From JBCCJA01 sp039045975 (GTDB lineage: Bacteria; Planctomycetota; Planctomycetia; Planctomycetales; Planctomycetaceae): a stretch of 64,000 nt of DNA. Within the stretch, counting starts at the first letter, position 1. Each line of letters opens with the position of its first letter. The notes under the pieces are model-generated. The model was not told the origin of the DNA. It saw nothing but the letters and a program-made list of their open reading frames with translations, and searched no databases. The position numbers and the translations under genes were made by a program. Of this stretch, positions 22,060 to 31,041 are shown piece by piece. The stretch spans positions 9,157 through 73,156 of the forward strand of contig JBCCJA010000012.1 in the NCBI GenBank assembly GCA_039045975.1. Direction: 5' to 3'.

Positions 22060-22809
22060 TCAGTCGGCGGTTTGTTCCAACGCGTGCCAGATTTCGCCCA
22101 ACAGCCAACGTTTTTCAAAGGCGTCCGACACCGGCAGCACATACGTCCCGCCGCGGTGGACGATTTCGAGGCCGGCCATCAAATCGGGGGCACCGTTGCC
22201 GCGGCCCGACTTCACCAAGGACTTTTCGCGGACCGCCTGGATGTCGCCGCGGTCCATCCGGCGGAGCCGCGGTCCGAAGATGGTTCCCGTCCGGAACTCA
22301 CACTCGACCGGGCCGATCCGCACGCGTCGCGACGTCGTCATCGCGTACAGCGGACCGAACAGCATGCCGAAGCCGACGCACCAGAACGGGATCGAGAACA
22401 TCGGGAACAGGATGCCGAACCAGCCGCCCGGGCCGTTCCCGCCGAACAACAGCCCGCTGGCCCCTGCGGTCCAAAACGCCACAAACGCTAACCACGGGAT
22501 CGAAAACAGGACCATCCCGATGCCCGGACCGCGAAAGCCGCTCGCCGGCAGGCGGAACGTCGTCACGCCGCTCTGCTCTTCGACCTCGATCTTCGAGTTG
22601 AACGGCTTCTCGACGCGGCCCTGTGGCTCGCTGTTCGAACTGACCCGGTCGGCCGAGGAAGCCCTCGAACTCACACGCGGTGCGCGTTCGCCGAGCAACT
22701 CTCGAAGCGAAATCAGTTCGCCGCAATAGCGGCATTTGCCGAGTTGCGTGCGGAGATCGAGGTCGTCCGCTTCGAGTCGCCCGCTGCACGAGGGGCAATC
22801 AACCTTCAT
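22060..22809 (-). CDS. Zinc-ribbon membrane protein of unknown function
   Basis: A 249-residue protein. Its first 30 residues hold a CxxC...CxxC zinc ribbon (CPSCSGRLEADDLDLRTQLG then CRYC). A serine-rich linker follows, then two membrane segments at about residues 98-160 (GIGMVLFSIPWLAFVAFWTA and WFGILFPMFSIPFWCVGFGM), and a beta-rich C-terminal domain of about 90 residues facing the cytoplasm or cell surface. It has a bacterial pleckstrin-homology-like look (IGPVECEFRTGTIFGPRLRR), but I cannot prove the fold. It stands between the DUF1559 gene and the fatty acid desaturase on the same strand. No functional link is visible. Confidence 0.8.
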   Translation of the reverse strand: MKVDCPSCSGRLEADDLDLRTQLGKCRYCGELISLRELLGERAPRVSSRASSADRVSSNSEPQGRVEKPFNSKIEVEEQSGVTTFRLPASGFRGPGIGMVLFSIPWLAFVAFWTAGASGLLFGGNGPGGWFGILFPMFSIPFWCVGFGMLFGPLYAMTTSRRVRIGPVECEFRTGTIFGPRLRRMDRGDIQAVREKSLVKSGRGNGAPDLMAGLEIVHRGGTYVLPVSDAFEKRWLLGEIWHALEQTAD

Positions 22810-22894
22810 GAGCGAATCCGCGTGCGAGTCGAGGCGTCAGGCCGAAACCGTACGCCGCGAAGCAACGCTTCCACTACCCCGTCGGATCAATCGC

Positions 22895-23959
22895 TCAGGC
22901 ACGGCCGCGGTAGTAGTCGGTCCACGCCGGCCCCGCGTGCGGGTTCGGCAGCGACTTCACCATTTCCCACGCGGCGGACCAATAGCTGACGTAGTTCGGG
23001 GCGTCGGCCGCGACCTCTTGCGTGTAGATCAGGTCGGAAGTCTCGGGGAGTTTGTCGTACGGCACCTTCGCGTAGATGTGGTGCGAGCCGTGATGGTCGA
23101 TGTTCTGCATCCACCACGAACAGAACGTCCCCAGCGGATCGGGGTGCACCACGTTCCGCGTGTTCGCGAGCGTGTCGTGCCCGTGCAGACCGAGGTGCTC
23201 GACGTACTTGTTGAGCGTCTGGAACGCCCCGGCGATCGCGACCGGTGCGATGTAGCCGACGAGGAACAGTTCCCAAGCGCCGAGCAGGTGCACGCTACCC
23301 AATAAGCCGCCCCAGAACAGCACGATCAGGACGTATTCTCGCCCGATCTTCCGGTACTCATCGGCACTAATACTGTCGGCGGTCAGCACGTCCCGCAGGA
23401 ACAGCAACGGCGTGTAGACCATTCCGAAAACCGTCTCGGCGAACGCCGAGAACAGGCGGAAGGTCCGCGAGTATTTCGGGCTCGTGAACGGCCACAGCTC
23501 AGGATCTTTTTCCGTCGCGAGGTGGGCATGATGCCGCCGGTGGGCGACGCGGTAGGCCGTCAACGGGACCATGATCAGCGTCCCGGTTGCCGTCCCGCCG
23601 ACCTCGTTTTTCCAGTTCTCCTTGAACATTGTCTTGTGGGCGAAGTCGTGGAAGGTCAGCGGCTTCGTCAGGCCGAAGAAGCCTCCGACGAGCCACGCGA
23701 CGACCGTGACCGGCCACAAGCCGGCATACCAAGACCAAACCGCGACCCCCGCCGCGGCGAAGAACAGCACGAAGTCGGCGATTTGCTTCGTGACCGGCGC
23801 GTCGCTGACGGAGTGAATCTCCGCCAACTTTTCACGCGGAACGGTGACCCGGCGTTTCTTCTTTTCCGCCGTCTGATCCTGGGCGGGTCGGGTCCGGTCA
23901 GTAGTCGGGGCCGGTTCAGCCGTGAACGCAGCCGCCCGATCGTCTGTGGGGGCGATCAT
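22895..23959 (-). CDS. Membrane fatty acid desaturase
   Basis: A 354-residue integral membrane di-iron enzyme of the desaturase superfamily that would put a double bond into membrane acyl chains. All three histidine boxes are intact: HDFAH at 104-108, HRRHH at 140-144 and HHGSHH near residue 291. The hydrophobic pairs before the first box and between the second and third boxes are present. The first 55 residues are charged and disordered-looking, longer than usual. Electron donor is not encoded nearby. Acyl position and whether the substrate could be an alcohol or a carotenoid cannot be told. It is a single gene, 85 bases upstream of the zinc-ribbon protein on the same strand. Confidence 0.92.
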   Translation of the reverse strand: MIAPTDDRAAAFTAEPAPTTDRTRPAQDQTAEKKKRRVTVPREKLAEIHSVSDAPVTKQIADFVLFFAAAGVAVWSWYAGLWPVTVVAWLVGGFFGLTKPLTFHDFAHKTMFKENWKNEVGGTATGTLIMVPLTAYRVAHRRHHAHLATEKDPELWPFTSPKYSRTFRLFSAFAETVFGMVYTPLLFLRDVLTADSISADEYRKIGREYVLIVLFWGGLLGSVHLLGAWELFLVGYIAPVAIAGAFQTLNKYVEHLGLHGHDTLANTRNVVHPDPLGTFCSWWMQNIDHHGSHHIYAKVPYDKLPETSDLIYTQEVAADAPNYVSYWSAAWEMVKSLPNPHAGPAWTDYYRGRA

Positions 23960-24108
23960 GGTGCGGCAAGGTTGTGAGACGAGGCATGACTCCGATAACA
24001 GATGTATTATCGAAGCCCGAACCCCGCTTTCGGCAAGGTTTGTCCTCGATTTCGTCGGCCGAATTTTTCGAAACGACGGCCGGTGCCCTCCCAGGCGGAC
24101 CGGGCCTG

Positions 24109-25527
24109 TCAGTGAGCGGCCGTCCGTGACGTCAGGTACAGATCGTCGACGTATCGCGTCCCGGGCGTGATTTTGCGGGCGACCTGCTCCGAATCGACCG
24201 CGAACAACGGGCTGATTTCGACCTTGATGCCGTCGGCGATCTCAGCACCGGCCTGCCGCATCCAGTAGGTGTGCAGGTCGATCAACGCCTGCCGTGACGT
24301 CGCCGGGCTGTCGGCCCCCGAGGCGTTTTTGACCGGGTTGAACTCCCGGGCCCGGTTCGTCTCGACGACGAGGGCGACCTCGGCGGCCGGCAGGGCGTCG
24401 AAAATGAACCGCTCGAACTTGTAGGCGTTCGGCGCGTCGGGCGTGACGACGCCCCCGTCGGAGGCGAGGTGCCCGACTTTCTTGTGGGCGACATGAAAGG
24501 GCAGGGCGTCCGCGTCGTCGGCGAGCCGGTCGAGGAACGCCCTTTCGAATACGTGGATCGCCGTGTTGCCCCACCGGAGGAACAGTTCCCCGTCGTCGGC
24601 CCGCTTCTCGGCGACGTCGTCCGGGAGGTCGCTGTACTCGACGATCTGCGTCGACCCGTCGACCTCGCAGACGAGCCCCATTTTCTCCGTCGGGCTCACC
24701 TTCGGGACGACTTTCGTCGTCATTTCCGAGCCGTGCATGCGGTGGAAGCCGAGCACCACCGGGTCGCAGACGATCGCCGTGGGGTTGTCGACCTGGTGGT
24801 AGTGCAGCACCTCGACGCCGCGCGCGGCCATGTCGGCCAGGGCCCCGGACGCTTTCAGCCCGGCCAGCAGCCCGCCGTGCCCGTCGGGGCTCTTCGCGAC
24901 GGCGTCTTTCGCGGCGAGCAGCACTTCGCCGGTCGCGGCGTCGACCGCCGGCATGTTGCCTTGTCGGAAGAAGAACACGTCCTCGGGCGGCAGCCGGAAA
25001 AAGGCGTGTTCCTCGAAAAACGCGACCGTCGCGTCGTGCGTCGCGTCCGAGGTCATCACGTAGTACGGAACAGCGACTCCGGCCGTCTGGGCCCGCTGCA
25101 GCAACTGCTCACAGAGGATCTGGAACAGCGTTTTCTCAGAGATCGGGCCGATCGGATACATGCCCTTCGGCTTGTCGAAGCCGAGCCGCGTGCCCTGTCC
25201 GCCGGCGACGAGGATCGCCCCGACCTTGCCCTCCGCGAGCAGCCCTTTTCCGACCGAGGACGCCTCCGACCGCCGCGGGTCGTGTCGCCCGACGAAGGCC
25301 GACGGCGGCGTCGCCCGGCGGGCCTTCGCGGCGGGAGAGTCCTCGCCGTCGTCGACCGGACCGGCATTCTTCGCCGCGAACAGCTTTGTGATCCGGTCGA
25401 AGTCGATCGCGTCGATCTCGCCCGCGAGCTTCCACCGGCCGCCTTCGTCCAACTCGTCCCAGAACCGGAGCAGGCCGGCCTGTCCGGCGGCGGCGAGGCG
25501 GTTTTCGAGTTCGGTCGGGGCGGGCAT
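24109..25527 (-). CDS. UDP-sugar pyrophosphorylase (UAP1/UDPGP family)
   Basis: A 472-residue nucleotidyltransferase of the family that makes UDP-GlcNAc, UDP-GalNAc or UDP-glucose from UTP and a sugar 1-phosphate. The nucleotide-binding signature is intact as AILVAGGQGTRLGFDKPKGM at about residue 109, and SPDGHGGLLAGLKASG lies in the position of the UAP NGG loop. The C-terminal half has HVFERAFLDRL and KFERFIFDALPAA. The first 90 residues form the usual alpha-helical cap. Length fits UAP1 (about 450-500) rather than bacterial GlmU, so it resembles the eukaryotic type, as in other planctomycetes. The sugar is not decided by eye. Neighbours give no pathway clue. Confidence 0.9.
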   Translation of the reverse strand: MPAPTELENRLAAAGQAGLLRFWDELDEGGRWKLAGEIDAIDFDRITKLFAAKNAGPVDDGEDSPAAKARRATPPSAFVGRHDPRRSEASSVGKGLLAEGKVGAILVAGGQGTRLGFDKPKGMYPIGPISEKTLFQILCEQLLQRAQTAGVAVPYYVMTSDATHDATVAFFEEHAFFRLPPEDVFFFRQGNMPAVDAATGEVLLAAKDAVAKSPDGHGGLLAGLKASGALADMAARGVEVLHYHQVDNPTAIVCDPVVLGFHRMHGSEMTTKVVPKVSPTEKMGLVCEVDGSTQIVEYSDLPDDVAEKRADDGELFLRWGNTAIHVFERAFLDRLADDADALPFHVAHKKVGHLASDGGVVTPDAPNAYKFERFIFDALPAAEVALVVETNRAREFNPVKNASGADSPATSRQALIDLHTYWMRQAGAEIADGIKVEISPLFAVDSEQVARKITPGTRYVDDLYLTSRTAAH

Positions 25528-25629
25528 GGCGTCGGGCGATCGGAACGGCGGTCGAGGCCGACGGAAAATAACACATCGACGATCGGCGTGCCGTGCCGGG
25601 CGGATCGGGCCGCGACGCGTAAGTGCCGG

Positions 25630-26097
25630 TCAGAGCCGCGGCCAAGCAAGCGAAAACCCATAAGCCGCGACGCAGGCGGTGACCGCCGCGGCGGCCTTCA
25701 TCACCAGCTCGCCGCGCCCGTAGTCGCGTCGACCGATCGCCTGGGCGAGCACGCACACGAACGCGACCAGCCCGAACTTGAACGCGACGAGTCCGCGCGA
25801 CCCGAACGACGCGATCACCGCGACCGCGACCGGGTTCGCCTCGCGGATCCCGCCGGTGCGAAGCAGAAACACCGTGATCACGAGATCGGCCAGCGAAACG
25901 AGCAGATACAGCCTCGTCTCGGAGACGTACTGCACTTCCCACAGCGGCGCCCGCAGCCCGCCCCCGCGTCCACGCGATATCTGCGGCCGGAAGGCGTCTT
26001 CGAGCCTGCCGTCCGACGGATCGCGATCGGACGCGTCGACCGTCCTGAGCGGCTCGTCGGCGGCTTCGTCGTCGGCAGGTCCACGCCGATCGGTCAT
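25630..26097 (-). CDS. DUF5658-like small membrane protein
   Basis: A 155-residue protein. After a charged, disordered 55-residue head comes a three- to four-helix membrane domain: YLLVSLADLVITVFLLRTGG then REANPVAVAVI, a lysine-containing helix AFKFGLVAFVCVLAQAIG, and a final helix. The E-x-NP after the first helix and the K in the next are the marks of DUF5658 proteins, whose role is unknown. I started at ATG 26097; a longer open frame upstream to 26622 has no sensible protein features. The upstream ribosome site is weak. It lies 102 bases beyond the pyrophosphorylase start on the same strand. Confidence 0.7.
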   Translation of the reverse strand: MTDRRGPADDEAADEPLRTVDASDRDPSDGRLEDAFRPQISRGRGGGLRAPLWEVQYVSETRLYLLVSLADLVITVFLLRTGGIREANPVAVAVIASFGSRGLVAFKFGLVAFVCVLAQAIGRRDYGRGELVMKAAAAVTACVAAYGFSLAWPRL

Positions 26098-26446
26098 CGC
26101 GACCCCGTCCGTCCCGCGGCAGTCTCGATCGGTCACGGACGGCCCGAGCCGTCCGCCCGACTCCGACCGATGGTGGTCGCCGTTTCGTTGCCAGACAACC
26201 GCCTGAAACGCGATCGCTCCCGTGCTGCTTGGTCGCACCGATAACTCGCCGAGCCATCGGTTGGGGCAAGACTCCACGACAGCTTCAGGAAACCGTGCCG
26301 GACGGCTGCGGCACTGCGACGATCTCCGGTCGCGACGACTGACCGGGTCACAAGGGCGGGGCCTTTGCCGCAAATCGGCCCGAAAAACAGATTTCCGTCG
26401 GTACTGACCTAGGTTTGAGGCCTCCCCCGAGAAGTCGAGTCTCACC
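26098..26446. other. Gene-free stretch, divergent promoter region
   Basis: These 349 bases lie between two divergently oriented genes (DUF5658-like - and HDOD +), so they should hold both promoters. I see no tRNA, no strong hairpin and no convincing promoter box. Both strands have open frames here, but none resembles a protein. Confidence 0.4.
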
Positions 26447-27445
26447 GTGTTCGCGACCGCCCCCGCCCCGGAAGCGCCCCCGAAGACGCTTGCCGAACTG
26501 ATCGAACGCTCGACCGTCGGGTTCGCGAACGTCGCGCTCCCGCCGTCGTTGAAGCTCCCGGCGTTGCCGGTCGCCGTGACGCGATTCACCGAGCAGGCCG
26601 GCAAGCCCGACGCGAACATCAAGAAACTGGCCGCGATCGTCGAGACCGACTCGGGGTTGACCGTCGAACTGCTGCGGCACCTGAACGCAGCGTTCCACGG
26701 GATGCGTCACAAGGTCCAGTCGGTCCACCAGGCGATCACGCTCCTCGGCCTCCGCCAGGCCAAAACGTTCCTCGTCACGACCGGCGTGCAAGCCGCCGTC
26801 CGCGGCAAGAAGTCGAAACTGATCAACCAGGGCTGCTTCTGGAACGCGTCGCTGCAGAAGGCTCTGTTCGCCCGCGAGGTCGCGAAGATGCTCGGCCTCG
26901 ACGCCGAGTCGGCGTTCGCAGGGGCCATGCTGCAGGACTACCTGCTCCCGGTCGTCACGAACGACCTGTATGACACCTATCTCGACTTCACGGCCCGGCG
27001 GTCCGACCTGCCCGCGAAGATGGTGCAGTTCGAACACGACGCCTTCGGCTGGGACCACGCACTGGCCGGCGCCAGCCTCGCGAGGCGTTGGCATCTGCCC
27101 GACGAACTCGTCGCGTCGATCCTGTTCCATCACCGCGGCGTCGAGGTGCTGACAGACCCGATCTTGAAGGACTCGCCGGCCGCGGCGGTCGCGCTCTCGG
27201 CGCTGCTCCCGGACCAGCTGCGGCAAGACTTCCGCGGCCTCGAGCAGCTCGCGTTCTTAGAAAGCAACTGGCCCGGCTTCGATCTACGGGTGCTCTGCGA
27301 GACGGTCGACGCCGAACACGCCGAACTCGCCTCCGGCGTGCGGAACGACTTCCCGCTCACGCGGCGGTGCAAACCGGTCCTCGAAGGCCAGGTCCTCGAC
27401 CCGTCCGCGTCGATCTGCGACGAAGGCATGCTCCGCACGGCGTGA
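26447..27445 (+). CDS. HDOD-domain protein
   Basis: A 332-residue HDOD protein. These are catalytically inactive relatives of HD phosphohydrolases, often linked with signalling or stress responses. Residues about 40-225 contain the family blocks LAAIVETDSGLTVELLRHLN, VHQAITLLGLRQAKTFLVTT and FAREVAKMLGLDAESAFAGA. No GGDEF, EAL or receiver domain is fused. The start is a GTG at 26447 since no ATG lies before the conserved part. The C-terminal 100 residues are less conserved and mostly helical. It stands alone at the head of a + strand stretch. Confidence 0.85.
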   Translation: MFATAPAPEAPPKTLAELIERSTVGFANVALPPSLKLPALPVAVTRFTEQAGKPDANIKKLAAIVETDSGLTVELLRHLNAAFHGMRHKVQSVHQAITLLGLRQAKTFLVTTGVQAAVRGKKSKLINQGCFWNASLQKALFAREVAKMLGLDAESAFAGAMLQDYLLPVVTNDLYDTYLDFTARRSDLPAKMVQFEHDAFGWDHALAGASLARRWHLPDELVASILFHHRGVEVLTDPILKDSPAAAVALSALLPDQLRQDFRGLEQLAFLESNWPGFDLRVLCETVDAEHAELASGVRNDFPLTRRCKPVLEGQVLDPSASICDEGMLRTA

Positions 27446-27580
27446 GCGTCTCACGAACGCGCGCCCGCGACGCGTGATCCGCGCGGCCGGCGGCGGCGTT
27501 TCGCCTCCGGCCCCGTTTGGAGCGGGGACCGGGCCGAAGTAGCTTTCGGCCCGAACGTTCCCCGTCCCGGAGCCGCTCTC

Positions 27581-28303
27581 ATGGCCGAGACCGCCGAAGC
27601 TTCGTCCGCCCCAGCCCCCGTCGAGAAGATCTATCTCGTCTCATACCCGAAGGTGATCATGCTCTATCCGACGCTGGTCGCGTCGCTGGTGATGGGGCTG
27701 ATCTCCCTCTTCGCGGGCCCGGCGGCCGCCGACGCGGCCGAGGCCGCCGGCACGTTCGACGCGATGCTCGGGCTGATCTTCCTAGGCGTCTTCACGCTGA
27801 ACCTGATCGTGCTCGCGTTCGACTTCCCGCGGACGACGTCGCTGACGCTGATGTTTTTCCTGTTCGCGGTCGGCTTCGGCTGCGTGCTGCTGTTCCGCAG
27901 CTATCCCGACCTGCTCCCGAACGTCACCGTCTTTCTGCAACAACTCAAACCGATCGCGAACGCCGATTTCTATCTGACGATCTTCGGCATCCTCACGGTG
28001 ATCTTCATCTGCGTGTTCATCGGCGTGCAGTTCGACTACTGGGAGATCGGCCCGAACGAGCTGCTGCACCACCACGGCATCATGTCGAACCTGAAGCGGT
28101 ACGCCGCCCCGCAGCTCCGCGTCGAGAAAGAGATCCCCGACATCTTCGAATACCTGCTGCTCCGGTCGGGCCGGCTGATCTTGCACCCCTCCAACGAGCC
28201 CCGGGCGATCGTCCTCGACAACGTCCCTTTCATCGGCTGGAAAGAGAAGAAGATCACGAAGCTGCTCGGTGCCCTCCAGGTGCGGGTGCGGACCCAGAAC
28301 TGA
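27581..28303 (+). CDS. Conserved membrane protein of unknown function
   Basis: A 240-residue protein with about four membrane segments (LYPTLVASLVMGLISLFAG; MLGLIFLGVFTLNLIVLAFD; TLMFFLFAVGFGCVLLFRSY; LTIFGILTVIFICVFIGVQF). A soluble C-terminal domain of about 90 residues follows the last helix (DYWEIGPNELLHHHGIMSNL), with a run of three histidines and a segment ILHPSNEPRAIVLDNVPFIG. No signal peptide, no recognised catalytic motif. I do not know a family name. It is 135 bases after the HDOD gene on the same strand and is followed by the long hairpin at 28323, which may terminate its transcript. Confidence 0.75.
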   Translation: MAETAEASSAPAPVEKIYLVSYPKVIMLYPTLVASLVMGLISLFAGPAAADAAEAAGTFDAMLGLIFLGVFTLNLIVLAFDFPRTTSLTLMFFLFAVGFGCVLLFRSYPDLLPNVTVFLQQLKPIANADFYLTIFGILTVIFICVFIGVQFDYWEIGPNELLHHHGIMSNLKRYAAPQLRVEKEIPDIFEYLLLRSGRLILHPSNEPRAIVLDNVPFIGWKEKKITKLLGALQVRVRTQN

Positions 28304-28322
28304 CGCCGACGGTCCCAACATC

Positions 28323-28398
28323 ACAAGCCCGCGGCGCCAGCCGTGGAGGCCGTGGGATGACTTTCCTATGACCTCCGCGGCTGGTGCCGCGGGCTTGT
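28323..28398. repeat. Long imperfect palindrome (27-bp stem), possible terminator
   Basis: The left arm 28323-28349 and the right arm 28372-28398 are reverse complements over 27 positions except two, and both exceptions are G-U pairs in RNA. The loop is 22 bases. The arms carry CCCGCGGC and GCCGCGGG. It sits 19 bases after a stop codon, as a terminator would, but there is no clean T-run. Its left arm GCCCGCGGCGCCAGCCGTGG resembles the hairpin at 45525, so it may belong to a dispersed palindromic repeat family. Confidence 0.7.
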
Positions 28399-28512
28399 TT
28401 GCATTTACGAGACGTTGAGCCGGCATTCGATTGGCGTTCCGCCACCCGAAATTCCGAACTCGCCACGGGAGTGATGTAACGTACACTTTCGGGCAACCTC
28501 GGAGCCGCCGCG

Positions 28513-29826
28513 ATGAACTGGCTTTTCGCCGACATGGACGCGTTCTTCGCGTCGGTCGAGATTTACCTGAACCCTAAGCTCCGCGGCCGGCCCGTCGGCG
28601 TCGTGCCGTTGCAGTCGGAATACACCTGCGTCATCGCCGCCAGCTACGACGCGAAAGCCTGCGGCATCAAAGTCGGTACGAAGGTCGGCGAAGCCCGCCG
28701 GCTCTGCCCCGACATCGCCCTCGTGAAGGCCCGACCGGCCGTCTACGCCCGCGTCCACCGTGACGTCGTGAAGCTGTTCAAGGAATTCGCGCCGATCGAG
28801 AAAGTCGAGTCGATCGACGAATGGGCGATTCGGTTGACCGGCCCGCAGCGGTCCCGCGAGGCCGCCGTCGACCTCGCCCACGCGATGCGGCGACGCATGC
28901 GTGAGGTTTATCGCGGCCGGATCACCTGCTCGATCGGCATCGCGCCGACGCGGCTGCTCGCGAAGATCGCCAGCGACCTGGAAAAGCCCGACGGCGTCAC
29001 GGCGGTTTCCGCCGACGAACTGCCCGGCCGCTTCGACGGGCTGCGGCTGAAAGACCTGTGCGGCATCGGCCCGGGGATGCGTGACCGGCTCGCCCGCGTC
29101 GGCGTGACCGACGTCCGTGGCTTGTGGGAGCTGTCGGAAGACGACGCCGTCCGGGTCTGGGGCTCGGTCGACGGCGCCCGCTGGTGGCGTGGCTTTCACG
29201 GCGTCGACGAGCCCCGCGTCGCGCCAACCCGCGGCTCGATGAGCCACGGCAAGATCCTCGGCTTCGACGAACGGAACGAAGACTCGGCCCGCGGCATCCT
29301 GGAGCGGTTCGTTTACCGGCTCGGCCGACGGCTGACGCGGGACGGCTACTACGCCCGGCACCTGTCGATCGCGGTCCGCGACGAGGCCGGCGGCGTGACG
29401 CGGGATGAAATCGGCATCCCCTGCGCCCAAGACACACCGACGCTCCTGCAGCACTTCGCCGCCGTGTGGGCCCGACGCATCCCGACCGCCGCCCGACCGA
29501 AGAAAGTCGAGGTCTGCGTTTCCGGGCTCGAATCGGCCGCCCAGGGCCGGCTCCCGTTCGCGGAAACCGAGAAGCTCGGCCGCCTCTCGGGCGTAATGGA
29601 CCAGATCAACCGGAAACGGGGCGAGCTGGCGATCTCCTTCGCGTCGGTCCTCGAACACCGTCAGCCGCTCGAGAGCAAGATCGCCTTCGGACGCGTCCCC
29701 GAGATCGGCGACGAGCCCTGCGAAAGCGACGGCGGCCCGTCCGCGGAAATCTTCGGTCGCCGTCGGCCCCGCGTCGGCCCGGCTAGGGATCCGACTTCGC
29801 CCGGCCGCCGGCGTCGTACCGATTGA
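28513..29826 (+). CDS. dinB: Y-family DNA polymerase (Pol IV / DinB type)
   Basis: A 437-residue translesion polymerase. The catalytic acidic residues are in WLFADMDAFFASVEIYLNPK (D7/D9 at the start, with the steric-gate region next to it) and in EKVESIDEWAIRL at about residue 100 (the SIDE motif, in which Trp follows where Ala is usual). Helix-hairpin-helix LCGIGPGMRDRLARVGV is at about residue 180, then the little-finger domain. Length exceeds E. coli DinB (351) because of a C-terminal tail of about 80 residues with a Ser/Pro/Arg-rich end; no obvious clamp-binding motif could be chosen. It is preceded by the 27-bp palindrome. Its last 44 bases overlap a convergent small membrane protein. 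Confidence 0.92.
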   Translation: MNWLFADMDAFFASVEIYLNPKLRGRPVGVVPLQSEYTCVIAASYDAKACGIKVGTKVGEARRLCPDIALVKARPAVYARVHRDVVKLFKEFAPIEKVESIDEWAIRLTGPQRSREAAVDLAHAMRRRMREVYRGRITCSIGIAPTRLLAKIASDLEKPDGVTAVSADELPGRFDGLRLKDLCGIGPGMRDRLARVGVTDVRGLWELSEDDAVRVWGSVDGARWWRGFHGVDEPRVAPTRGSMSHGKILGFDERNEDSARGILERFVYRLGRRLTRDGYYARHLSIAVRDEAGGVTRDEIGIPCAQDTPTLLQHFAAVWARRIPTAARPKKVEVCVSGLESAAQGRLPFAETEKLGRLSGVMDQINRKRGELAISFASVLEHRQPLESKIAFGRVPEIGDEPCESDGGPSAEIFGRRRPRVGPARDPTSPGRRRRTD

Positions 29827-30034
29827 TCGCGAAGTACACGAACATAAACGGCAGCACGGCGAGCATCAGCAGGCAGAGCGGCTCGACGAACACCGTCATC
29901 GCCACAATCAGGACGACGAAAAACAGCCACAGCAGCTTCGTGTCACGCCAAAGACCGAGGATTTGAGGCACGGCGAAGGGCTCCGAGAGGGGCGTCCGGG
30001 CAGATCGACCTGTCTCGATCGACTCCACCCACAT
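29783..30034 (-). CDS. Small membrane protein of unknown function
   Basis: An 83-residue protein with a soluble head of about 30 residues and two long hydrophobic segments (LLWLFFVVLIVAMTVFVEPL and CLLMLAVLPFMFVYFAINRY), then a short basic tail. The sequence is a plausible two-helix membrane protein. Its 3' end overlaps the end of dinB by 44 bases, tail to tail, and no ribosome site of note precedes the ATG at 30034. Real coding is likely because the hydrophobic pattern is coherent, but the gene could be an artefact of a GC-rich sequence. Confidence 0.6.
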   Translation of the reverse strand: MWVESIETGRSARTPLSEPFAVPQILGLWRDTKLLWLFFVVLIVAMTVFVEPLCLLMLAVLPFMFVYFAINRYDAGGRAKSDP

Positions 30035-30147
30035 TCTAGGCGGACCGGTGCCCGAAAACTCTCGACCGACCGAGGGCGTTTGACGCGATCACCCGTCCCG
30101 CGGAATGATCTCGGCCCACGCCGTCAACACGCCCGGAGCCCTCGGAA

Positions 30148-30930
30148 ATGTCTCGCTTCACCGGAAAAGTCGCCGTCGTCACCGGGTCGTCGAGCGGCAT
30201 CGGGCAGGCGACCGCGGTCCGGCTCGCGAGCGAGGGCGCGTCGGTCGTCATCAACTACAACTCGTCGCCGAAAGGGGCCGAGCAGACCCTCGCCGACGTC
30301 GAAGCCGCCGGCGGAAAGGGCGTCGTTGTTCAGGCGAACATGGCCGACGTCGACGCCTGCCGGATGCTCGTCCGCAAGGCCGTCGAAGAGTTCGGCCGGC
30401 TCGACTTCCTGCTCTGCAACGCCGCGTACGAAGACGACTCGACCGCGCTCGACCTCACGCCCGAGACGTTCGACCGCGTCATGGCGATCAACCTCCGCGG
30501 CCCGTTCTTCTGCTCCCAAGAAGGGGCGAAGATCATGAAGGACCAACAGCCCGACGCGAAAGGCATCCGCGGCCGCATCATCATGATGTCGTCGCTGCAC
30601 GAAGACCTGCCGATGAAGCACGCGAACGCCTACTGCACGAGCAAGGGCGGCCTCCGCATGATGATGCGGAACCTCGCCGTCGAATGGGCCGAGTACGGCA
30701 TCCTCGTCAACGGCATCGCCCCCGGCGCGATCAAGACCGCGATCAACGCCGACGTGCTCGAAGACCCGACGCGGAACAAACGCCTGCTCGAAAACATCGC
30801 ACTCCACCGCGTCGGCCATGTCGACGAGGTCGCCGGCACGGTCGCGTTCCTCTGCTCCGACGACGCCTCGTACTTCACGTCGAGCAGCCTGCTCGTCGAC
30901 GGCGGCTTGACCTGGAATTACGAAGAATAG
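30148..30930 (+). CDS. Short-chain dehydrogenase, glucose 1-dehydrogenase-like
   Basis: A 260-residue NAD(P)-dependent oxidoreductase of the classical SDR family. The cofactor motif TGSSSGIG is at about residue 13. The catalytic Ser/Tyr/Lys are in MMSSLHE and YCTSKGG (about residue 150-165). NAAY replaces the usual NNAG. The C-terminal half (WAEYGILVNGIAPGAIKTAI; then RVGHVDEVAGTVAFLCSDDA) resembles Bacillus-type glucose 1-dehydrogenases more than fatty-acid reductases, but the substrate is not established. The start is the ATG with a plausible GGAAA upstream. Downstream is the sulfatase on the same strand. Confidence 0.88.
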   Translation: MSRFTGKVAVVTGSSSGIGQATAVRLASEGASVVINYNSSPKGAEQTLADVEAAGGKGVVVQANMADVDACRMLVRKAVEEFGRLDFLLCNAAYEDDSTALDLTPETFDRVMAINLRGPFFCSQEGAKIMKDQQPDAKGIRGRIIMMSSLHEDLPMKHANAYCTSKGGLRMMMRNLAVEWAEYGILVNGIAPGAIKTAINADVLEDPTRNKRLLENIALHRVGHVDEVAGTVAFLCSDDASYFTSSSLLVDGGLTWNYEE

Positions 30931-31041
30931 CCGACGGCGGCGAACCCGCGGCTGACCTCTTTCGATCCGTGGCTTCTCATCACCCGTCCGGCTCCGCCAT
31001 AGTCGGACGCGGATGATTATCGAAGCAATTCGGATCAAGTG

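Noticed and set aside
24469..26244. 591-codon + strand open frame opposite the pyrophosphorylase and DUF5658-like genes
   Set aside because: It covers two genes with clear motifs on the other strand and reads as low-complexity Arg/Asp/Val.
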